Shown here one piece after another: positions 1 to 6,925 of a stretch of DNA of 20,219 nucleotides. Numbering within the stretch: the stretch's first letter is position 1; each line of letters opens with the position of its first letter. The DNA is taken from positions 1 to 20,219 of the forward strand of contig CAYSLU010000096.1 in the NCBI GenBank assembly GCA_964431965.1, in the 5' to 3' direction. The notes beneath the pieces are model-generated. The model worked only from the letters and a program-made list of their open reading frames with translations. It made no database searches and was not told the origin of the DNA. A program made the translations under genes and the position numbers. Source of the stretch: CAYSLU01 sp964431965 (GTDB lineage: Bacteria; Verrucomicrobiota; Kiritimatiellia; CAIKKV01; CAYSLU01).

Positions 1-660
1 CGCCACCGAGAGGGCGTTGCGCGCGCGAATCTGCCGGGGGCGTTCGTTCGCCAGGCGGACCCGGGCGCTCAGCAGCTCGAACTCCGACACCGTCTGGCTG
101 CGGTACTTTGTCTCGGTCTGCCGGACGAAGTCCTCGAGCTGGCGCACCGAATCCTCGGTCACGTCGGCCGCGTGGCGCAGCAGCAGCAGGTCGCGGAATC
201 CGACCGTGATGTCGCGTGCGAGCCCGGCCTTGATCCGCGACGTGCCCTCGAGGGCGAAGCTCCGGTACAGACGGGCGGCGCGGAGGGCCGCCGTGACCTT
301 GCCCCCGGAGAACAGCAGCTGGTCGAGGCCGGCCGAGGCGGAGTAGGTGTCCTCCCGGCCCATCGGTATGGTCTCGGTGCCGGTGTCCATGACCGGCACC
401 GCGTCCAGCCGGGTGTAGCCCGCCCGGGTGCCGACCTGGGGATAGACGCCGGCGCGCACTTGCCGGATCCGCGCGTCCGCGATCTCCTCGTCGCGCCGGG
501 CGTTGCCGACGGCGGTGGCCCGCTCGAGGCCGATCCGGATGCAGTCCTCCAGCGTGTAGCGGGGCGCATTCGTGTCCGCCGCGCCCGCGAGGGTGGCGGC
601 CGTCAGCATGCCCGCGAGCATCGCGGCGACCCGCGCGTCTCGGCTCCGGGCGGCCGTCAC
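1..660 (-). CDS. TolC-family outer-membrane efflux protein (N-terminal part, cut by window edge)
   Basis: The first 220 residues are visible; the C-terminus lies beyond position 1. Reading from a GTG at 660, the protein begins with a basic stretch and a hydrophobic Ala/Leu/Gly signal peptide (about residues 10-27, AAMLAGMLTAATLAGA). The mature part then opens with YTLEDCIRIGLERA, the usual start of outer-membrane efflux (OEP/TolC) repeats, and continues with long amphipathic helices containing VRQLEDFVRQTETKYRSQTV and SEFELLSARVRLANE. TolC-like trimers form the outer-membrane and periplasmic duct for RND, ABC or MFS pumps. The start overlaps the stop of the upstream MarR gene (GTGA), so the two are probably translationally coupled and co-regulated. 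Periplasmic adaptor and pump genes may follow outside the window. Family assignment is firm; the exported substrate is unknown. Confidence 0.85.
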   Translation of the reverse strand, partial: MTAARSRDARVAAMLAGMLTAATLAGAADTNAPRYTLEDCIRIGLERATAVGNARRDEEIADARIRQVRAGVYPQVGTRAGYTRLDAVPVMDTGTETIPMGREDTYSASAGLDQLLFSGGKVTAALRAARLYRSFALEGTSRIKAGLARDITVGFRDLLLLRHAADVTEDSVRQLEDFVRQTETKYRSQTVSEFELLSARVRLANERPRQIRARNALSVA

Positions 661-1112
661 GACACGCGCCCCCGCTCGGCGGCCTGGGCGTCCACGACCT
701 TTCTCAGAATCCGGATATAGTCGCGACGCTCGGCCTCGGTCAGCGGAGCGAAGATGCGGCTCGCGCACTCCCGCTTCTGCTGGTGGATCTGCCGGAGCAG
801 GCGCCGACCGGCGGCCGTCAGGTTCACCTGAACGACGCGGCGGTCCCGCGTGGCGCGCTCGCGACGCACGAGGTCCATCCGCACCAGCCGGTCCGCGAGC
901 CCGGTCGCGGAGGAGAGCCGCAGGTCGAGGGCCCTGGCGAGCGCGTGCATCGAGCAGCCGGGGTGGTCATGGACGTGCGTGAGGGCCCAGAACTGGGGCA
1001 CTGAAATGACGCCGCGGGTCAGCGCGTTGCGCTCGGAGCTCAGCATTCCGCGCATGACGGCCTGCATCAGCTCGTGGAGCCGGTCGACAAACTCGCTCAA
1101 GGACTCGGACAT
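657..1112 (-). CDS. MarR-family transcriptional regulator
   Basis: The protein has 151 residues, the normal MarR length. It shows the expected layout: an N-terminal dimerisation helix (SESLSEFVDRLHELMQAV), a helix-turn-helix (about residues 52-80, SMHALARALDLRLSSATGLADRLVRM), a beta-wing with the conserved D-R-R motif (D90, R91, R92) leading to VNLTAAGRRLL, and a C-terminal dimerisation helix. I chose the ATG at 1112 because GGAG lies 9 bases upstream and the family homology starts there; the frame stays open further upstream but with non-protein-like sequence. MarR proteins usually repress their own operon and are released by small phenolic or toxic ligands. Linkage to a TolC-type gene fits control of an efflux pump (inference). 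A promoter and a small palindrome lie just upstream. Confidence 0.88.
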   Translation of the reverse strand: MSESLSEFVDRLHELMQAVMRGMLSSERNALTRGVISVPQFWALTHVHDHPGCSMHALARALDLRLSSATGLADRLVRMDLVRRERATRDRRVVQVNLTAAGRRLLRQIHQQKRECASRIFAPLTEAERRDYIRILRKVVDAQAAERGRVS

Positions 1113-1152
1113 GGCGCCGTTCTCCGGTGGCGATCCTTCGCCTCGTGAATTG

Positions 1153-1165
1153 TTCGCTACGCGAA
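1153..1165. promoter_or_regulatory. Candidate MarR operator palindrome
   Basis: TTCGCTACGCGAA is a perfect 5-bp-arm inverted repeat around TAC. It is enclosed by a second pair of arms, CTTCGC at 1136-1141 and GCGAAG at 1161-1166. It lies between the predicted transcription start and the MarR ATG, where an autoregulatory site would block transcription. MarR sites are usually 16-20 bp imperfect palindromes, so this one is short. The assignment rests on position and symmetry only. Confidence 0.35.
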
Positions 1166-1178
1166 GGTTTAGGCGGAA

Positions 1179-1207
1179 ACTGTATCGGCGTTGGGCGATA
1201 TCGGCAA
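1179..1207 (-). promoter_or_regulatory. Sigma-70-like promoter for marR-tolC
   Basis: On the minus strand, TTGCCG (1202-1207) and TACAGT (1179-1184) are separated by exactly 17 bp. The predicted start of transcription is near 1172, giving a leader of about 60 bases before the MarR ATG. Confidence 0.5.
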
Positions 1208-1245
1208 GGCGGAAACGGGATTTCACGCTGCCTGACGCGCGTGTT

Positions 1246-1276
1246 CCGGGCCGCATGCGGCGAGCCCACCGCCCGG
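1246..1276 (-). terminator. GC-rich hairpin after the Gfo/Idh gene
   Basis: CCGGGC (1246-1251) pairs with GCCCGG (1271-1276), enclosing the palindrome GCCGCATGCGGC. It begins 5 bases beyond the stop codon of the oxidoreductase gene and lies upstream of the marR promoter. No T-run follows, so it could be a weak terminator, an mRNA-stabilising hairpin, or chance in GC-rich DNA. Confidence 0.25.
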
Positions 1277-1281
1277 GTCGG

Positions 1282-2550
1282 TCACGTTCCCCGATATCCC
1301 ACCTCGCGCCACACCTTGCGGGTGAACGCCTTGGCTTTGGCGGTGGGCGTGATGGTTCCGAGGATGGTGGCCGGCGCGGTCCCGTCCCCGGTTCCGTCGG
1401 GCCAGGGGGACCACCGGTCGTTCTCGTAGCGCTTCCGAGCGGACTCCTTGCGGAAGTCGGGCACGTCGAGCGGCGCGCCGTCCTGGAGGGCGCTCTTCCA
1501 GGCCAGGATGCCGACGGAGGACATGGCCACGCCGCGGTAGACGTCGAGGAACGGCGGGCGGCCGGTGCGGATCGCCTCGGCGAAGTGGAAGTTTGTCCAG
1601 AAGTCGCCGCCGCCGTGGCCGGCCCGGCGCGCCAGGTCGCCGTGCTCGGGCCACTCCGGCTGGTACACGCGCTCGAGATCCTGGCCCGGCTTGCGATCCC
1701 ACTCCTCGCGCCACACGCGTAGGAGCCCCGGCCCGAAGTAGCCGGGGCCGCGGGTGATCTCCATCGCGCCGCGGGCGCCGTGCACGCGGTACCAGTTGCT
1801 GTGGCCAGGCATGATCAGGCCGAAGATCCGGAACACCGCGCCGTTGTCCATGCGGCAGAGGATGACGGAGCCGGGGTCCCCGTGCCGGCTGGTCAGCTCG
1901 TCGATTTCGCGGCAGGCGATCGAGAGCCCGTTCACCTTCACGGGCCGCGTGTCCGTGATATACATGAGGGGCGCGAGCGCGTGGGTGCAGTAGTAGGTGG
2001 AGGGGAGCCACAGCCGCCAGTGCTTCGAGCCCGGCGAGATCGCCATGCGGTCGTGCGGGTTCATGGGGTGGTTGTACTCGCCCTCGGCGTAGGTCACCTC
2101 GCCGATTTCCCCGGCCCGATAGAGCCGCCGCATCTCCATGTTGAACACCGTGAACGGGTAGTTCTCGGCGAACATGTAGGTGAGGCCGGTGCGCTCGACT
2201 TCGCGGCAGAGCGCCACGCCTTCGGCCAGGGTCGTGTTGGCCGCGGTTTCACTCATGACGTGCTTGCCGGCCTGGAGCGCCTTGATGGCGAACGGAGCGT
2301 GCTGGTGGAAGTAGTTGGCCAGCACCACGGCGTCCATGTCGTGCTCGAGGAACCGGTCGTAGTCCGTGTACGTCGCCACGCCGTAGCGCTTGCCGACCGA
2401 GGTCAGCCGGTCCTTCCACGTGTCGCAGAGGGCGACCAGTTTCATGCCGACCAGGTCCGTCGCGCCGGATGCAAAGCTCTGGCCGCGGCCCACGCCGATG
2501 ACGCCGACCCGGATCGGCTTGCCGCGCTTGGATGAGGTCGAACGCTTCAT
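1282..2550 (-). CDS. Gfo/Idh/MocA-family NAD(P)-dependent oxidoreductase
   Basis: A 422-residue protein with an N-terminal Rossmann fold (IRVGVIGVGRG, residues 13-23, the dinucleotide-binding glycine loop) and a C-terminal Gfo/Idh alpha/beta domain (THALAPLMYITDTRPVKVNG around residues 189-208; H190 is in the position of the usual catalytic His). The family oxidises or reduces sugars and inositols with NAD(P). The common E-K-P motif after the Rossmann sheet is replaced by S-E-T-A (E101, T102), so the usual lysine is absent; this is seen in some environmental subfamilies. The ATG at 2550 is supported by AAGGA 6 bases upstream and by its own promoter. No export signal is visible, so it is probably cytoplasmic. 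Its neighbour upstream on the same strand is a heparinase-like gene, suggesting use of sugars released from acidic glycans (inference). The exact substrate is unknown. Confidence 0.88.
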   Translation of the reverse strand: MKRSTSSKRGKPIRVGVIGVGRGQSFASGATDLVGMKLVALCDTWKDRLTSVGKRYGVATYTDYDRFLEHDMDAVVLANYFHQHAPFAIKALQAGKHVMSETAANTTLAEGVALCREVERTGLTYMFAENYPFTVFNMEMRRLYRAGEIGEVTYAEGEYNHPMNPHDRMAISPGSKHWRLWLPSTYYCTHALAPLMYITDTRPVKVNGLSIACREIDELTSRHGDPGSVILCRMDNGAVFRIFGLIMPGHSNWYRVHGARGAMEITRGPGYFGPGLLRVWREEWDRKPGQDLERVYQPEWPEHGDLARRAGHGGGDFWTNFHFAEAIRTGRPPFLDVYRGVAMSSVGILAWKSALQDGAPLDVPDFRKESARKRYENDRWSPWPDGTGDGTAPATILGTITPTAKAKAFTRKVWREVGYRGT

Positions 2551-2590
2551 GACTGGTCCTTTCTGTCGAGCCATCGATTCCGTCCCGCTC

Positions 2591-2619
2591 CATATAGCCG
2601 CTTTTTTGCCGGATGCCAA
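2591..2619 (-). promoter_or_regulatory. Sigma-70-like promoter for the Gfo/Idh gene
   Basis: Minus-strand TTGGCA (2614-2619) and TATATG (2591-2596) are 17 bp apart, in otherwise GC-rich DNA. The predicted transcript start is near 2584, leaving a leader of about 34 bases with a good ribosome binding site. This implies that the oxidoreductase is transcribed independently of the heparinase gene upstream. Confidence 0.55.
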
Positions 2620-2710
2620 GAAGGAGACCAGAAGAAGACCGACCGGACGGCATGCCGGGCGCGGCCGGCGGCGCTCAGCGGGCCATGGAGTCGCTCTCGA
2701 CCTTCGCCGA

Positions 2711-2923
2711 CTACAGCCCCGGAGGTCCGCCTGCACGCTGAAGCCGTCGCGCTTCCCCGGGGCGGCCGGCGCGCGGAGCAGATCGCTCGCGTGCGTGCCG
2801 CGCGCAGAGTCCGCACTCGCTCACGCGGCCGGGTGGGCGAGTCATCCCCGCCATGGGCGGCATGGGCTTGCGGCGCAGATGGGATCCATGCGGGAAGACG
2901 GCGGCGAGCGTCTGTCTGTTCAT
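2711..2923 (-). pseudogene. Truncated N-terminal gene stub, possibly from a GH42-like glycosidase
   Basis: A 70-codon frame starts at an ATG with AAGGAG 9 bases upstream, 57 bases after the heparinase stop and on the same strand, exactly where the next gene of an operon would begin. The first 25 or so residues (MNRQTLAAVFPHGSHLRRKP then MPPM) resemble, from memory, the opening of GH42-type beta-galactosidases from environmental bacteria. After that the sequence turns into Arg/Pro/Ala-rich text with no recognisable fold and stops. I infer the 5' end of a gene that lost its body by deletion. The family guess is weak; the real start signal followed by an abrupt loss of protein character is the stronger observation. 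A genuine small protein is the alternative. Confidence 0.3.
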
Positions 2924-2980
2924 CTGGCGGCACTCCTTGTCCGCGAGGTTGATGATGCTCGGGCCGGTCGGCATGGACGC

Positions 2981-4867
2981 TCAGCGCCTGGCGCTCGCGC
3001 TCTTTACGCGGAGCGCGAATGACCCGGCTGTGCCCGGCCGCCGCGCGGCCAGAACGATGCGGAACACCTCGGCGCCCCAGATCGCCTGGAGGCGCTCGTC
3101 GGCGAGGCGGATTCGCTCGACGCGGGCGCGGAGCGCGGTCGGGTCGAACTGCACCGTGGCCGAGCCGGCGGGCCGGCCGCCAGGGAGCGTGCGGGAGCCG
3201 AGCCGGATCGTGCCGCCGCTGATTCGGACGGCGCACGGGGTCATGAGCGAGATTGTGAGCGATTCCGGCGTCGCCTCGGCCTCGTAGCGGTCCTCCACGG
3301 TCAGATCGCCGCCGCGGCGAAATGCGAAGCGTCGCCGCCACGAGCGCAGACGGGCCGCGGGGGGATAGGCGTCGGCGATGTCCATCTCGAGCGTCGCGTC
3401 GCCGGCGCCGGCCGAGTAGCGTATATCGCGCGCCTTGAACGCGGCGCCGGGGCTCTGCATGACGCCGCCGATCGTCGGCAGGTTGTGGTACTGGGACTGC
3501 ATCGTCCAGATCGAGTAGCGCTCGGCGCTGAACGTCTTGCGCGTGTAGGCCTCGACGCCCACATCGATGAGGACGGGCCGGCCGTCGGCGGAGACGATGA
3601 AGTGGCCGACATCGTTGTGGTTGTGGCTTTCGGCGTTGTGCCCCCCCTTGGCGGCGAGCGTCAGCCCGCGGGGCGACCCGGCGTGCGACCGCGCGACCAT
3701 GACCTGGGTGTCCGGCAGCCAGACGTCGCGGAGCAGGGGGGAGCGATGGCCGGCGGCGCGCCACGCTCGCGGCGGGATGAACAGGTCGGGCAGCGCGCGG
3801 GGCAGCGACTCGGCGGGCGGCGTGCCGGCCGGCGGCCTGAACGCGCCGGCGAACGCCTGCATATCCCGATCGCGGATGCGCTGACCGTAACGCAGGACGA
3901 GCCCGGCCGGCGGCCCCATGGCGGCCGGCGCATCGGCGAAGTTGATGAACCAGCGGTCCGCGATGTGCGCGCGGTGGATGAAGCGGCCGATCTCGCGGAT
4001 CAGCGGCTCGCGGAAGAGATCGATGGCGCCGGCCGTGGCGGAGTGGATGAGGTCGAGGTAGTCGAAGAGCGAGGCGCCGGCGCGGGTCCAGTAGGACGGC
4101 CCCTCGTCACAGCCGCCGTCGGCCGGGTAGTGGTCGATGAATACATCGATGCTCCGCATGCTGCGGACGACGGCATCGACGCGGCGCCGGTGGTCCGGCT
4201 CGACGATCAGCACGGATGCGAGCCAGTTGGAGTTGACCCAGGGGTTCCAGTTGTTGACGCGCCGGGCGCCGCCGAGCCCCATCCACCAGAAGTCGTCTCG
4301 CTCCATGCAGGGGGACAGGATCCGCGCGCGGATCTCGTGCCGGATGCGCTTTGCGATCTGCGGCGAGACGGAGTCCAGCGCGGGCGCCAGGAGGTAGAGC
4401 GTCCACGCGAGCAGGGCCGCCGTTTCGCCGGCGAACAGATCGACGGCAGACTCGCCGGGCGCGGCGAGCCCCGGGCCGGAGGGTTGCAGGTACTGATGGG
4501 CCGGAATGCACCACGCGGATTCCTCGCACAGAGACCAGGCCGCGTCGGCAATCGGGTCCGCCAGCCGGCCGCGCCCTTCGACGCACTCGGCCAGCACCAT
4601 GTGCGTCAGGAGCTGGCGCCGCTGCATATACGGAGCCTGCCCGCGGGTGCGGTTGCCGGTGCGGGCGAAGTCCAGGTAGAGCGTGGCCGGGATGGCCGGC
4701 CAGGGCGCGGCGGCGGACTTCCGGCCGCGGGCGACGAGGGCGCGGCGCAGGGCGGCCGGCAGGGCGGCCCAGGCTCTGCGCTCGGAAGCGTCGGGGAGGG
4801 GGTGCCACCGGCCGTGGGGCAGGAGGGCGCGGTCAATGTCGGCGCGGCTGTATCGCTGGCTCAGCAT
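2981..4867 (-). CDS. Heparinase II/III-like protein (candidate polysaccharide lyase)
   Basis: A 628-residue protein with the two-part heparinase II/III layout. The N-terminal alpha/alpha-toroid includes VNNWNPWVNSNW (about residues 204-215) and DGGCDEGPSYW (250-260), both hallmark active-site cleft motifs. The C-terminal beta-sandwich begins with HNAESHNHND (410-419) followed by GHFIV and RPVLIDVG. Known relatives cleave heparin, heparan sulfate, alginate or related uronate glycans by beta-elimination; the sequence does not reveal the substrate. The ATG at 4867 is chosen for its AAGGAG nine bases upstream. No clear signal peptide is visible at that start, so a cytoplasmic role on imported oligosaccharides is possible, as for exolytic family members. 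A strong promoter and a leader hairpin precede it. Confidence 0.85.
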   Translation of the reverse strand: MLSQRYSRADIDRALLPHGRWHPLPDASERRAWAALPAALRRALVARGRKSAAAPWPAIPATLYLDFARTGNRTRGQAPYMQRRQLLTHMVLAECVEGRGRLADPIADAAWSLCEESAWCIPAHQYLQPSGPGLAAPGESAVDLFAGETAALLAWTLYLLAPALDSVSPQIAKRIRHEIRARILSPCMERDDFWWMGLGGARRVNNWNPWVNSNWLASVLIVEPDHRRRVDAVVRSMRSIDVFIDHYPADGGCDEGPSYWTRAGASLFDYLDLIHSATAGAIDLFREPLIREIGRFIHRAHIADRWFINFADAPAAMGPPAGLVLRYGQRIRDRDMQAFAGAFRPPAGTPPAESLPRALPDLFIPPRAWRAAGHRSPLLRDVWLPDTQVMVARSHAGSPRGLTLAAKGGHNAESHNHNDVGHFIVSADGRPVLIDVGVEAYTRKTFSAERYSIWTMQSQYHNLPTIGGVMQSPGAAFKARDIRYSAGAGDATLEMDIADAYPPAARLRSWRRRFAFRRGGDLTVEDRYEAEATPESLTISLMTPCAVRISGGTIRLGSRTLPGGRPAGSATVQFDPTALRARVERIRLADERLQAIWGAEVFRIVLAARRPGTAGSFALRVKSASARR

Positions 4868-4890
4868 GGTGCCGGTCTCCTTCAAGACGT

Positions 4891-4913
4891 GCAGCCGGGT
4901 TGCGGCCGGCTGC
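4891..4913 (-). promoter_or_regulatory. Leader hairpin upstream of the heparinase gene
   Basis: GCAGCCGG (4891-4898) and CCGGCTGC (4906-4913) form a perfect 8-bp stem with a 7-base loop. It lies in the predicted 5' leader between the transcription start (near 4944) and the ribosome binding site. It could stabilise the message or affect translation; no known riboswitch is recognised. Confidence 0.4.
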
Positions 4914-4950
4914 CGTGCGCAACGCACCGCGGCCCGGCAATCGACGTGTT

Positions 4951-4979
4951 CTTATAGTCAACGGCTGCGCGGGGGTCAA
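4951..4979 (-). promoter_or_regulatory. Strong sigma-70-like promoter for the heparinase gene
   Basis: Minus-strand TTGACC (4974-4979) and TATAAG (4951-4956) have a 17-bp spacer, among the closest matches to consensus in the window. The leader to the ATG at 4867 would be about 77 bases. Confidence 0.6.
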
Positions 4980-5139
4980 TCCGGTGCGCTTCGGACCATG
5001 GACCGGAGCGGCCCCAGAGGGGCGGCACCGTTGACGCGGGCCCTGCGGAGTCATACGCTCCCACCAGTCGGGCAGGCGGAGCGCGCGCCCCGTCGATCCT
5101 GGCGTGGCGGAAATGTGAACGTCGGAGCGGAACAAGCCG

Positions 5140-6492
5140 ATGCCGTGGAAGGTGACCATCCCGCAGCTGCTGAGTCTTCTGCGGGACCACCCCAAGACAG
5201 CCAGGCTCGCTCTCCTGCTCTTCTCTTCACTGCTCTCGCTCGCCGTCGCCGAGATGGCTCTGCGCGCCATCCGGAGTGAAGGGAGTACGGCCCGTCACCA
5301 CCAGCTGTTCTGTGAGTACCACCCGGTTCTGGGATGGCAGAAGAAGCCCAGCTACTCCGGCATCCACGTGGGTCCCGAGCGGGTCTACCGGATCCGTGAA
5401 ACCATGAACTCAAGGGGTATTCGCGGCCCTGAGTACCCCTACGCGAAGCCGCCGGACGAATTCCGGATCGTCGTTCTGGGCGATTCATTCGCGGAGGGGT
5501 ACACCGTGGATGCCGACGATCAGTTCTCCGAGGTGCTCAAGCGCCGCTTGAACGAAGCACACACGGGGTCCGTGCAGGTCATCAACGCCGGAACGGGCGG
5601 CTACAGCACGGATCAGGAACTGCTCTGGTTCACCACGGAAGGAGTCAAGTACGAGCCCGACTTGGTTGTCCTGCTCTTCTGCTCCAACGACGTTCTGTTC
5701 AACACGACGGACAGATACTGGCGAGGCTACAAGCCGTTGTTCCGTTTGGACCGCGGGACGCTCAAGCTGACGAATGTCCCCGTGCCCCGTCCACTCCCGC
5801 CGGCGGCGGGAAGTGCAGTCTCGGCCTCTGCTTCACCGGCCGGTTCGCGGCCTCTTGGCGAGGCTTTCGCGCGGTGGCTGAATGATTCATCCTGCTTGTG
5901 CCGCAGCGTCCGGGACGTATGGGTGAAGAGCGAGCGGGTGGCACGCCTGCTGGCATGGGCCGGAGTCGCGCTTCCACGGAGTGCAGCGGCTTCGCCCCCC
6001 GCCGCCACGCCGCCCGTCCCCGACTACATCCGCCTCTCGGACTGGAGCAAGGCGACAGACCAAGAGCGGGCGGCCGGATGGCTCATGACATCGGCCCTGC
6101 TCTCGAGACTCAGGGCTGAAGCCGAGTCGGCCGGGGCCGGGTTCCTTGTCATGATCGTGCCTGACCATGTCCGTGATGAAGTCACTCGCCGGGCCGTGTG
6201 GCTCTGCCGCGAGGGCGCCATCGACTGCATCGATCCAACTGCACGTTTTCGCGCTGAGGAACTCAGGTTGAGGCCGTCCGGGAAGAAGCTCGCGTTCCTT
6301 CCCCTCGATATCCACTGGACCGCGGATGGACACCGCCTCGCCGCCGAAGTGCTGCGTGAACACATCATCGAGCATGAGTATCTGTCTCGCCGGGGGCGGC
6401 ACGCCCGCGCGGCGAGACCGGCCAGCGCTCCGGGCGAAGTCGTCGATAGTGAAGGGGATAGCGCGCGGGGGAAGCTATCGGGCGTAGAGTGA
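5140..6492 (+). CDS. Membrane-anchored SGNH/GDSL-type hydrolase or acyltransferase
   Basis: A 450-residue protein. A single hydrophobic segment (about residues 21-40, ARLALLLFSSLLSLAVAEMA) anchors the N-terminus, so the body is probably periplasmic. SGNH blocks appear in order: block I VVLGDSFAEGY (GDS at 114-116, S116 the nucleophile), block II INAGTGGYSTDQE (G151), block III CSND (N183), and block V LDIHWTADGH (D390, H392). The D-x-H-W form is like AlgX/AlgJ-type polysaccharide O-acetyltransferases, but free esterases share it. An Ala/Pro-rich stretch (about 217-240) interrupts the domain and may be a linker. The ATG at 5140 has only a loosely placed GGAG upstream. It is divergent from the heparinase gene. 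A role in adding or removing acyl groups on a glycan is inference. Confidence 0.75.
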   Translation: MPWKVTIPQLLSLLRDHPKTARLALLLFSSLLSLAVAEMALRAIRSEGSTARHHQLFCEYHPVLGWQKKPSYSGIHVGPERVYRIRETMNSRGIRGPEYPYAKPPDEFRIVVLGDSFAEGYTVDADDQFSEVLKRRLNEAHTGSVQVINAGTGGYSTDQELLWFTTEGVKYEPDLVVLLFCSNDVLFNTTDRYWRGYKPLFRLDRGTLKLTNVPVPRPLPPAAGSAVSASASPAGSRPLGEAFARWLNDSSCLCRSVRDVWVKSERVARLLAWAGVALPRSAAASPPAATPPVPDYIRLSDWSKATDQERAAGWLMTSALLSRLRAEAESAGAGFLVMIVPDHVRDEVTRRAVWLCREGAIDCIDPTARFRAEELRLRPSGKKLAFLPLDIHWTADGHRLAAEVLREHIIEHEYLSRRGRHARAARPASAPGEVVDSEGDSARGKLSGVE

Positions 6493-6502
6493 GCATGCAT
6501 GG

Positions 6503-6518
6503 GGTCGGATGTCCGACC
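6503..6518 (+). terminator. Hairpin just after the SGNH gene
   Basis: GGTCGG-ATGT-CCGACC, a perfect 6-bp stem (7 bp if the loop is two bases), begins 10 bases after the SGNH stop codon. It lacks a T-run, so it may be a 3' end-stabilising or weak terminator structure. Confidence 0.35.
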
Positions 6519-6860
6519 GGCTGAGGGCGCTCGCGAGCCGCCAGAGGACGCCCCGGCGAAGTCGAGGTGCTGGCCCGGGTTCCGGACGGCGCCCCGGATA
6601 TCGAGATCGATCCGGTCCGTCACCGGCGACGGCGGGACGAGCGACAACGAAATGGCAGGGGCTGTCCATCGGCGCTTGTCATACGACTCGAATCCTCCCC
6701 TCGCGTGGGCTTCGTCACGCGGCCGGTTCGTTCCGGTGCGTCCTACGATAGCGCCTTCGCGCGGCAAGCGTGATGGCAAATGCGCATCGCGCGCCGTGCA
6801 TCGGAAGCTGTGGGCGTGGATCCTTGTCTGACGCGGGGACCCGGGAATGCACCGGCAGGC

Positions 6861-6889
6861 TTGCGTTCGGCTCGGTCGGGGTGTTTACT
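6861..6889 (+). promoter_or_regulatory. Possible glmM promoter
   Basis: TTGCGT (6861-6866) and TTTACT (6884-6889) are 17 bp apart and would give a leader of about 30 bases before the glmM ATG. The -10 lacks the conserved second-position A, so support is modest. Confidence 0.3.
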
Positions 6890-6925
6890 GCGTCCGTCCG
6901 GATCGCGAGCGGGTCGGGAGGCATC

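Larger units (their letters stand above)
2551..2980. other. 430-bp gap between the Gfo/Idh and heparinase genes
   Basis: Apart from the oxidoreductase promoter and a truncated reading frame at 2711-2923, I see no complete gene, RNA or repeat. A plus-strand frame at 2613-2741 (43 codons, ending in SLSTFADYSPGGPPAR) has protein-like composition. It has no ribosome binding site, however, and overlaps the promoter, so I do not call it a gene. The stretch looks like the scar of a deleted or decayed gene. Confidence 0.4.
6493..6925. other. 433-bp gap between the SGNH and glmM genes
   Basis: Apart from the hairpin at 6503-6518 and a possible glmM promoter at 6861-6889, I see no gene here. Short frames exist on both strands but have Arg/Pro-rich, non-protein-like translations and no ribosome binding sites. 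No tRNA fold was found. Confidence 0.4.

Noticed and set aside
2613..2741. Plus-strand 43-codon frame ending SLSTFADYSPGGPPAR
   Set aside because: Protein-like at its end but without a ribosome binding site, and it overlaps a good promoter on the other strand.
3485..4957. Plus-strand open frame of 490 codons opposite the first heparinase gene
   Set aside because: No recognisable motif or ribosome binding site; antisense shadow.
6685..6710. tRNA-like T-arm text (CTCGAATCC)
   Set aside because: The flanking bases do not form a T-stem or acceptor stem on either strand.
6567..6773. Plus-strand frame starting LARVPDGAPDIEIDPV
   Set aside because: The first 20 residues look plausible, then it becomes Arg-rich; no ribosome binding site and no family resemblance.
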